Positions 45,297 to 51,415 of a stretch of 51,415 nucleotides of DNA are shown one piece after another (the stretch's first letter is position 1; each line of letters starts with the position of its first letter). Origin of the DNA: Ignavibacteriae bacterium HGW-Ignavibacteriae-2 (GTDB taxonomy: Bacteria > Bacteroidota > Ignavibacteria > Ignavibacteriales > Melioribacteraceae); contig PGYT01000014.1 of NCBI GenBank assembly GCA_002839805.1, positions 5,208 through 56,622 on the forward strand. The letters run 5' to 3'. Made by a program: the position numbers and the translations under genes. The notes beneath the pieces were generated by a model. It saw nothing but the letters and a program-made list of their open reading frames with translations. It did not search any database and was not told the origin of the DNA.

Positions 45297-45428
45297 TTAT
45301 ACAAACAACGAATAAACTACATAACCCAGACTAACTACAAAAGTTAATGCTATGCAACCGGCGAGAATATAAAACAATGTGTCGGATGTTGCATCCTTTT
45401 TTTTCGGATCAATTGCGTGAGTAGCCAT
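45297..45428 (-). CDS. Small single-helix membrane protein, 43 aa
   Basis: ATG at 45428 is preceded by AAAGGAG, a strong Shine-Dalgarno sequence at good spacing. The protein has a polar start (THAIDPKKKDATSD) and one hydrophobic helix (LFYILAGCIALTFVVSLGYV) close to the C-terminus. It stops at 45297. Size and form fit an accessory subunit of a membrane complex, but I cannot name one. The gene lies between the aconitase terminator and the 112-aa secreted protein. Confidence 0.7.
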   Translation of the reverse strand: MATHAIDPKKKDATSDTLFYILAGCIALTFVVSLGYVVYSLFV

Positions 45429-45489
45429 TATTAGCTCCTTTAATTTAAAATTATTTTTTTACTTAAAAAACGAGAGTAAATTAAATGAG

Positions 45490-45828
45490 CTAAGTACTTG
45501 TGGTATATAGGAATGTAAAAAAGTTTTTATCGCGGTATTCTATGGACATGTTTTTGGCTATATGAATAAGATAACGCTCTTCGCCAAGTAACAATCTGCT
45601 GCTGTTTTGCAATACAGAACTATAATTAATTCTTTCGTAATTGTTCGAAACCTTTTTTGCCTGCAGAAAATTTGAACCGGTAATTGCTGTTTCACTAAAT
45701 GACGAAATTACAGATTCTTTTGCCGCACTGCCTTCATATGTTTGATAAGGTGACAGTTGGATAATAATATTGCCGACGAAAGAAAGAATAAGCAGCAAAG
45801 AAATTATTTTACTTTTTATATCTTGCAT
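45490..45828 (-). CDS. Predicted membrane-anchored or secreted protein, unknown function
   Basis: The 112-aa protein starts with a short hydrophobic signal or anchor (KIISLLLILSFVGNIIIQL) and continues polar, with repeated Ser/Asn and aromatic residues (SNNYERINYSSVLQNSSRLL). There is no Cys lipobox. No family is recognised. The ribosome binding site is weak (AAGATA). It shares direction with the 43-aa membrane protein 61 bp downstream. The 290-bp stretch upstream to the DUF192 stop (45829-46118) shows no other gene. Confidence 0.5.
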   Translation of the reverse strand: MQDIKSKIISLLLILSFVGNIIIQLSPYQTYEGSAAKESVISSFSETAITGSNFLQAKKVSNNYERINYSSVLQNSSRLLLGEERYLIHIAKNMSIEYRDKNFFTFLYTTST

Positions 45829-46118
45829 TATCTTAAAAAATGTATTCGTAATTAATTACAGAATTGTTTAGTCATTTCAAAGAATAATTTGATGTAAATT
45901 TCATGCTAGTATTTAATGCTAAATTATGGTTGTCACGGTTAAAGAACTAATTGAGTTTGAGGAGTATCTAATCTAACTGAAGCTTTGATTAGGTTTTATA
46001 TATGGGCTTTTGAGGGCTTAAGATTCATACATATGTTGAAAAATAAACGACAAAATATTATCTCCTTAAGTATTACTCTGAATGGAAGTTTTGGTTAAAT
46101 ATCTTTAGAATTGTTCAG

Positions 46119-46673
46119 TTACATTCTACGCCAGGTAATAAAATCTCCTTCATTAATATTAAATTTATCCGAGTAACCGGCGTTAACTTCAACAACATAA
46201 ATCGCTGAAGCGCCCGAGGGGTATGAGCTTTCATCGTAAGGGACAGCATTTTTATGAATTTTTACTATTTTATTTTGTTTATTAACAAAAATAATATCAA
46301 GCGGTAAAACAGTGTTACGCATCCAAAAGGATTGATATGTTTCTTCTGGAAATAGAAATAACATTCCCTGATTTTCATTCATTTTATATCTGTACATTAA
46401 TCCCTGTGAACGGGTATCGTCATTTTCTGCAATTTCAACATCAATTTTCGCGAGAAATTTTTGATCAGATGATGTAAAAGTAAGTTCACCTTGTTTTTTA
46501 AACTCGAATGCTGAACGGGTTTTAATTTCAGAATCATTCATGCTATTGTTGTCGTTGCTTTTAAAATTAGAAAACACAAAAAAAATTATTAATGAAATAA
46601 ACACAATTCCGGTTATTAACTGAAAGGCAAGATTTCTACGCGATCCTTTTTTTTGTTTTATTTTATTAGACAT
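46119..46673 (-). CDS. DUF192-family exported protein
   Basis: The 184-aa protein has a basic N-terminus, one membrane helix (about 14-34) and a DUF192 domain. The hallmarks are EIAENDDTRSQGLMYRYKM, QGMLFLFPEE, FWMRNTVLPLDIIFVN and AIYVVEVNAG. The function of the family is not established; members are often exported. The long frame to 46790 is not used; ATG 46673 has TGGAAA about nine bases upstream, and the longer version would overlap the start of the next gene on the plus strand. Confidence 0.85.
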   Translation of the reverse strand: MSNKIKQKKGSRRNLAFQLITGIVFISLIIFFVFSNFKSNDNNSMNDSEIKTRSAFEFKKQGELTFTSSDQKFLAKIDVEIAENDDTRSQGLMYRYKMNENQGMLFLFPEETYQSFWMRNTVLPLDIIFVNKQNKIVKIHKNAVPYDESSYPSGASAIYVVEVNAGYSDKFNINEGDFITWRRM

Positions 46674-46743
46674 TGAATGTTTCCAGGTGATTAGTTTAGT
46701 ATTTTTAACAACATAAAAATAATATTTTTTACGGATTGTTCTA

Positions 46744-47607
46744 ATGGCAAATAAAATAATTGATCGGAAAATTATAGAATTACAACCCACCCAGTTAAAG
46801 ATGGTTCGCAGCGGCTGGGGTGATTCGGCTATTGATGATACAATAGTTGAAAAAATAACGTATATGTCCGACGAACTTAAAATAAAAGGTTATATTGCTT
46901 ATCCTAAAAACAGTACCCAAAAGTATCCGTGTGTTATTTGGTGCCGAGGCGGAATAGGAAATGCCGGGGCAATCGATTCATTTAACGCGCGAGGAATTTT
47001 CGGTCAACTGGCTAGCTGGGGCTATGTTGTTATCGCCTCTCAATACAGAGGTAACGACGGCGGCGAAGGTTCTGATGAATTCGGAGGAGAAGATTTGAAC
47101 GATGTGCTGAACCTAATTCCTTTAGCTGATGAAATTCCAAACGCCGATAAAAATATTTGGGGCATTGAAGGCTGGAGCCGTGGTGGAATGATGACGTATC
47201 TTGCTTTAACTAAAACAAACATCTTTAAGGCCGCTGTTGTTACGGGTGGTATAGCTAACCTGAGATGTAACGCTGAAGAAAGCAGGTTTATGAAAAGACT
47301 TTACGAAGTAACAATGGGAAAAGGAGACAGTATTCAGTTTACTGAAAAGTGTATGTCCCGCTCTGTAGTTAATTTTGCCGAAAAATTAAGTGCGGAGACT
47401 CCATTGTTAATTATGCATGGCACTAACGATCAACGCGTTCTTCCTCACGATTCGCTTGATTTATCCTATAAACTTCTTGAAAATAATATTCCATTCCGAC
47501 TCGTTATGCTTGAGGGGGGCGATCATTTTTTGAAAGCTTTTCGAAAAGATGTTGATAATCTTAGGCGGGAATGGTACGAAAAATATTTGAATTCCGTAAC
47601 TGTTTAA
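46744..47607 (+). CDS. Alpha/beta hydrolase, prolyl-oligopeptidase (S9)-like
   Basis: The 287-aa protein has the nucleophile elbow GIEGWSRGGMM (Ser within GxSxGG), an acid in PLLIMHGTNDQRVLP and a catalytic His in LEGGDHFL. Oxyanion-hole context is CVIWCRGGIGNAG. No signal peptide. S9C-like peptidase or dienelactone-hydrolase-like esterase activity is equally possible. Divergent from the DUF192 gene, 70 bp apart; the intergenic part must hold both promoters. Confidence 0.85.
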   Translation: MANKIIDRKIIELQPTQLKMVRSGWGDSAIDDTIVEKITYMSDELKIKGYIAYPKNSTQKYPCVIWCRGGIGNAGAIDSFNARGIFGQLASWGYVVIASQYRGNDGGEGSDEFGGEDLNDVLNLIPLADEIPNADKNIWGIEGWSRGGMMTYLALTKTNIFKAAVVTGGIANLRCNAEESRFMKRLYEVTMGKGDSIQFTEKCMSRSVVNFAEKLSAETPLLIMHGTNDQRVLPHDSLDLSYKLLENNIPFRLVMLEGGDHFLKAFRKDVDNLRREWYEKYLNSVTV

Positions 47608-47714
47608 TGAGTTAAATATTTAATACGATTTTCAACAAATAACTTGAAAATAACATTCGATATCTAAAATGAATAATAGCGAAAACTGTTGTAACAATAT
47701 AAGGAGTAACATTG

Positions 47715-48182
47715 ATGCCGAAATATTGGTTGTTTAAATCTGAGCCTAATGTTTTTTCGATTGACGATCTCGCGAAAGAACCAAAAAAAACAACATACTG
47801 GAATGGTGTTAGAAATTATCAGGCACGTAATTTTATTCGCGACGAAATGAAAAAGGGGGATATGGTTCTGTTTTACCATAGCAATACAAATCCAATGGCG
47901 GTTGCGGGAATTTGTGAAATTGTTAAAGAAGCTTATCCTGATTATACGGCATTCGATTCTAATTCGGAGTATTTTGATCCTAAGAGCAAAAAGGATTCTC
48001 CAGCTTGGTTTATGGTCGATATAAAACTATTTGAAAAATTTAAGAAACCCGTGTCCCTTTCTGATATTAAAAATAATTCCAAGTTGAAAAACATTCGGCT
48101 TGTTCAACGCGGCAACAGATTATCTGTTTTCCCAATTGAAAAAAATGAATACATCGAAATCTTGAAGATGTCGGAAGTTTAA
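47715..48182 (+). CDS. EVE-domain protein
   Basis: The 155-aa protein is a stand-alone EVE domain (PKYWLFKSEPNVFSIDDLAK, YWNGVRNYQARNFIRDEMKKGDMVLFYHS, then VDIKLFEKFKKPVSL). EVE is a PUA-related fold that reads modified bases in DNA or RNA. AAGGAG lies eight bases before ATG 47715; a TTG at 47712 is the start of the longer frame and is rejected. It follows the hydrolase by 107 bp. Confidence 0.92.
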   Translation: MPKYWLFKSEPNVFSIDDLAKEPKKTTYWNGVRNYQARNFIRDEMKKGDMVLFYHSNTNPMAVAGICEIVKEAYPDYTAFDSNSEYFDPKSKKDSPAWFMVDIKLFEKFKKPVSLSDIKNNSKLKNIRLVQRGNRLSVFPIEKNEYIEILKMSEV

Positions 48183-48272
48183 TATTTTTATTTAAAAGAA
48201 GAGTAAATTTGGCTAATATATAAAGTCTTTTTTCGCGAACTACCACACTTAAATGAATAAAAGGAAACGAGT

Positions 48273-49592
48273 ATGAAAAAATCATTCTTGTCGGCATTGT
48301 TTATAATGCTGGTTTCAACAATATTATTGTCTCAAACAAAAAAAATTGATTTCGTTGAATATGATTTGGACAATGGATTACACGTAATTTTGCACAAAGA
48401 TAATTCAACTCCAATCGTTGCCGTATCAATTATGTACCACGTCGGTTCTAAAAATGAAGAACCAGACAGAACAGGTTTTGCCCATTTTTTTGAACATCTT
48501 ATGTTTGAGGGATCTAAAAACATTGATCGAGGTCAGTTTGACAAAATAATGGAAGGAGCCGGTGCCGCAAATAATGCAAGCACAAGTTTCGATAGAACTT
48601 TCTATTACGAAATACTTCCTTCAAATCAATTAGACTTAGGGCTTTGGGTGGAATCGGAAAGGCTTTTACACGGTAAAATTGATTCTATTGGGGTAGAGAC
48701 TCAGCGTAAAGTTGTAAAGGAAGAACGAAGTCAACGAATGGATAACCAGCCCTACGGGTCTTTGCTGGAACAGACCTTCAGTCATTCGTATAAAGTGCAT
48801 CCATACCGATGGACTCCAATAGGTTCGACACAATATATTGATCAGGCAACAATTGAGGAATTCGTTGAGTTCTATAAAAAATTCTATGTGCCCAACAATG
48901 CTGTACTGTCATTAGCCGGTGATATCGATTATGATATAGCTAAAGAGAAAGTTGCAAAATATTTTGCCGATATTCCAAGGGGCACTATAGAGATTAAAAA
49001 ACCTACTGAAGTAGAACCTGTAAAAACAGAAGAAGTTCGCGATGTGGTTTACGACAACATAACATTACCACTTGTGCTTTACGCATACCACATTCCCGGA
49101 ATGTCCGATCCTGATTCTTATTCTCTTACTATGTTAACAACTTTGCTCTCAGGCGGTGAAAGTTCCCGTCTTAATAAGTCACTTGTTGACGATCAACAAA
49201 AAGCTCGTGTAACAGGATCTTTCCCTTTGCCAACTGAAGATCCCGGTTTATTTTTAGCGTACGCCATTAGCAATGTTGGTGTTAGTGCAGATGACTTGGA
49301 TAAAGCACTGGACAATGAAATTGAGAAAGTGAAGAGTAGTCCAATCGAAGAAACCGAATTTCAGAAACTCCGAAACCAGGTGGAAAATAATTTTATTAGC
49401 AGTAATTCACGTGTTGCAGGCATTGCTGAAAGTCTGGCAGATTATTATATGTTTTATGGAAATACGGATCTTATTAATTCTGATTTGGATAAGTATATGG
49501 CTGTTACAATTGATGATATTAAAAGAGTCGCAAATAAATATTTAACAAAAGAAAACAGAGTTGTTTTACATTATCTGCCAAAAGAAAAGTAA
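48273..49592 (+). CDS. Zinc protease of M16 family, active subunit, exported
   Basis: The 439-aa protein has a signal peptide (to about 21), then the inverted zinc motif H71-F-F-E74-H75 in AHFFEHLMFEGS. The distal Glu is expected in the KVVKEERSQRMDN stretch. The second half is a partner-type M16 domain (DPDSYSLTMLTTLLSGGESSRL). M16 proteases form a clam-shaped chamber and degrade peptides; secreted bacterial forms usually pair with an inactive subunit, as here. The next gene is 27 bp downstream, in the same direction. Confidence 0.93.
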   Translation: MKKSFLSALFIMLVSTILLSQTKKIDFVEYDLDNGLHVILHKDNSTPIVAVSIMYHVGSKNEEPDRTGFAHFFEHLMFEGSKNIDRGQFDKIMEGAGAANNASTSFDRTFYYEILPSNQLDLGLWVESERLLHGKIDSIGVETQRKVVKEERSQRMDNQPYGSLLEQTFSHSYKVHPYRWTPIGSTQYIDQATIEEFVEFYKKFYVPNNAVLSLAGDIDYDIAKEKVAKYFADIPRGTIEIKKPTEVEPVKTEEVRDVVYDNITLPLVLYAYHIPGMSDPDSYSLTMLTTLLSGGESSRLNKSLVDDQQKARVTGSFPLPTEDPGLFLAYAISNVGVSADDLDKALDNEIEKVKSSPIEETEFQKLRNQVENNFISSNSRVAGIAESLADYYMFYGNTDLINSDLDKYMAVTIDDIKRVANKYLTKENRVVLHYLPKEK

Positions 49593-49619
49593 AAGAAAAT
49601 TTTTCGGAGAATAAATTAG

Positions 49620-51415
49620 ATGAAAAAAACTTTATTTGTATTAACGCTAACATTACTATTTACAGCTCTATGCTTCGCTCAGGTTGATAGAAGTAAACAA
49701 CCTACTCCCGGTCCGGCGCCGGAAATTAATATAGCCGAGTACCAATCTTTTATTTTAGAAAATGGCTTAAAAGTTTTTGTAGTTGAAAACGATAAATTGC
49801 CGGTTGTTTCATTCCGTATGATTTTTGACAGAGATCCGATTCTTGAAAAAGAAAACGCCGGGTATATTCAAATCGCTTCACAACTTCTTAAAACCGGAAC
49901 AAAAACAAGAACCAAAGCGCAAATTGATGAAGAGACTGATTTTATTGGAGCCGAATTAACCACCACAAGCGGCAGTATTAATGGTTCCTCGCTTAAAAAA
50001 CATTCTGAAAAACTTTTTGAACTGATGTCGGATATTTTGCTTAACGCCGATTTCAAGCAGGATGAATTTGAAAAAATTAAAAAACAAACGTTATCAAATA
50101 TTGCGCTGTCTAAAGATCAGCCGAATGCAATAGCAGATAATGTTCGTCGTGTATTAGATTACGGCAAAGAACATCCATACGGTGAAATAACAACTGAAAA
50201 AACTGTTGAAACCATTACACTCGAAAAGTGCAATGAATTCTATAACAATTATTATTCTCCTTCTATAGCATACTTGGCTATAGTTGGGGATATAACAGTT
50301 GATCAGGCGAAAGAATTGGTTGAAAAATATTTGAGTAAATGGAATTCAAAACAAGTTGAAAAATTTACTTATGAGAATCCTAAAGCCCCTTTGATAAGAA
50401 AAGTTGCTCTTGTTGACAGGGATAACTCAGTTCAATCAGTTGTAAATGTTACCTATCCTATTGATCTAAAAACTGGAAGTGAAGATGTTATTAAAGTCAG
50501 CGTTCTTAATACATTACTCGGCGGATCATTTTCTGCGCGACTAAATCAGAACCTGAGGGAAAAACATGCTTACACTTATGGCGCGCGTACATCAATGGCC
50601 AGCGACGAACTTGTTGGAAATTTTACCGCCAGTGCCGAAGTACGTAACGCCGTTACGGACAGCACTGTAAATGAAATTCTTGAAGAATTAAAAAGACTGA
50701 GAACCGAAAAGGTAGGCGAAGCGGAACTTCAACGTGTTAAAAATTATATGACCGGAAGTTTTGCGCGTTCGCTTGAAAGTCCGCAAACTGTGGCTGGGTT
50801 CGCGCTGAATATTGCTCGTTACAATCTGCCAAAAGATTATTATAAAAATTATCTTAAAAATCTGAATGCCGTTACCGTGGAAGATATTGAAGAGATGGCT
50901 AAAAAATATATAAAACCTAATAATTGTTATATTTTGGTTGTTGGTAAAGGTGCGGAAATAGCGGATAATTTGAAAAGATTTAGCGTTAACGGAAAAATTG
51001 ATTACTATGATATTTACGGTGAGAAATATGATCCGTCGGCAAAAACCATTCCCGAAGGAGTAACAGCTCAGACCGTTCTTGATAAATATATAAAAGCAAT
51101 TGGCGGAAAAGAGAAACTTAATAGTGTTAAAGATAAAAAAGTTATTCTTAAAGGCGAAGTTCAGGGATTACAACTGACATTGGAAATCTATCAGAAAGTG
51201 CCTAATAAATATTATCAAAAACTTGATGCTGGTGTGATGAAACAAGAATCCTGGTTCGACGGCGAAAAAGGAAAACAAGCCGCAATGGGCAGGGAGACAC
51301 CAATTGAAGGTGAGATGTTAGAATCGATGAAGGTTACAGCGGTTATGAATATAGAATTACATTTAGCGGAACTTGGAATAACTCCTGAGTTAGTTGGTAT
51401 CGAACAAATTGATGG
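49620..51415 (+). CDS. M16 family protease partner subunit, catalytically inactive, 3' end outside window
   Basis: A signal peptide (to about AQ) is followed by two M16 domains, but the zinc motif region reads YIQIASQLLKTGT, with no HxxEH, so it should be the non-catalytic partner of the preceding subunit. The second half keeps the family hallmarks NTLLGGSFSARLNQNLRE and AYTYGARTSM. After about residue 480 an extra domain begins (LDKYIKAIGGKEKLNSV, then DAGVMKQESWFDG) that resembles a LolA-like lipid-carrier extension. The frame is still open at the window end with 598 codons. CGGAG is about 12 bases upstream of the ATG. Confidence 0.9.
   Translation, partial: MKKTLFVLTLTLLFTALCFAQVDRSKQPTPGPAPEINIAEYQSFILENGLKVFVVENDKLPVVSFRMIFDRDPILEKENAGYIQIASQLLKTGTKTRTKAQIDEETDFIGAELTTTSGSINGSSLKKHSEKLFELMSDILLNADFKQDEFEKIKKQTLSNIALSKDQPNAIADNVRRVLDYGKEHPYGEITTEKTVETITLEKCNEFYNNYYSPSIAYLAIVGDITVDQAKELVEKYLSKWNSKQVEKFTYENPKAPLIRKVALVDRDNSVQSVVNVTYPIDLKTGSEDVIKVSVLNTLLGGSFSARLNQNLREKHAYTYGARTSMASDELVGNFTASAEVRNAVTDSTVNEILEELKRLRTEKVGEAELQRVKNYMTGSFARSLESPQTVAGFALNIARYNLPKDYYKNYLKNLNAVTVEDIEEMAKKYIKPNNCYILVVGKGAEIADNLKRFSVNGKIDYYDIYGEKYDPSAKTIPEGVTAQTVLDKYIKAIGGKEKLNSVKDKKVILKGEVQGLQLTLEIYQKVPNKYYQKLDAGVMKQESWFDGEKGKQAAMGRETPIEGEMLESMKVTAVMNIELHLAELGITPELVGIEQID

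Noticed and set aside
45829-46118. Gap upstream of the 112-aa protein searched for small genes
   Set aside because: Only very short frames (16 codons or less with an ATG) were seen; it is probably promoter and spacer sequence.

Overview
The window is an AT-rich bacterial chromosome segment, densely coded on both strands, with no tRNA, rRNA, CRISPR array or recognisable insertion sequence. The best taxonomic guess is the Bacteroidota/Chlorobiota group, most likely an Ignavibacteria-like organism. The reasons are a type IX secretion C-terminal tail of the YQNYPNPFNPST type, a TonB-dependent receptor with a carboxypeptidase-regulatory N-domain, an UpxY-type NusG paralog, a group II-like GGGP synthase and a clostridial-order Rnf operon. 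This assignment is inference from protein style only.

Layout. 1-4231 (+): 3' part of a GAF/kinase-like ATPase whose H-box His is replaced by Gln, then miaA, a family 2-like glycosyltransferase and prfA. 4228-6623: a small membrane protein (-) and an exported cytosolic-carboxypeptidase-like M14 enzyme (+). 6834-11573 (-): sirtuin, TPR protein, YhaM-like nuclease, NusG/UpxY paralog and PAS hybrid kinase. 11695-13986 (+): TonB-dependent receptor. 14073-18451 (-): ferredoxin, geranylgeranyl reductase-like flavoprotein, PAS histidine kinase and NtrC-type regulator, the last three tightly coupled. 18452-20436 is a decayed 2-kb stretch holding a transketolase C-half pseudogene and unassigned ORF fragments. 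20437-26069 (+): rnfCDGEAB plus a RseC-family gene. 26217-28253 (+): GH20 hexosaminidase. 28410-30337: dnaA (-) and a likely oriC with DnaA boxes and a parS-like palindrome.

30338-33340 (+): asparaginase, an HEGGH membrane protein and an ATP-cone/uridine-kinase-like fusion. 33500-35925 (-): membrane sensor kinase, a 57-aa cysteine-rich protein and an ArsC/Spx-like protein. 36187-40277 (+): Tex and a large secreted protein of unknown function. 40622-45180 (+): GGGP synthase, SIS-domain isomerase (GmhA-like), HD hydrolase and aconitase. 45297-46673 (-): a 43-aa membrane protein, a secreted 112-aa protein and a DUF192 protein. 46744-51415 (+): alpha/beta hydrolase, EVE protein and an M16 protease pair, the second cut by the window end.

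How the genes work together. Rnf would link ferredoxin and NADH to a membrane ion gradient. A ferredoxin beside a geranylgeranyl reductase, together with a GGGP synthase 22 kb away, suggests this bacterium may make or modify archaeal-type isoprenoid ether lipids; this is the most interesting hypothesis in the window. The NtrB/NtrC-like pair overlapping the reductase gene would be the natural regulator to test. Several very small genes (57, 43 and possibly 62 aa) have reading frames that look real.
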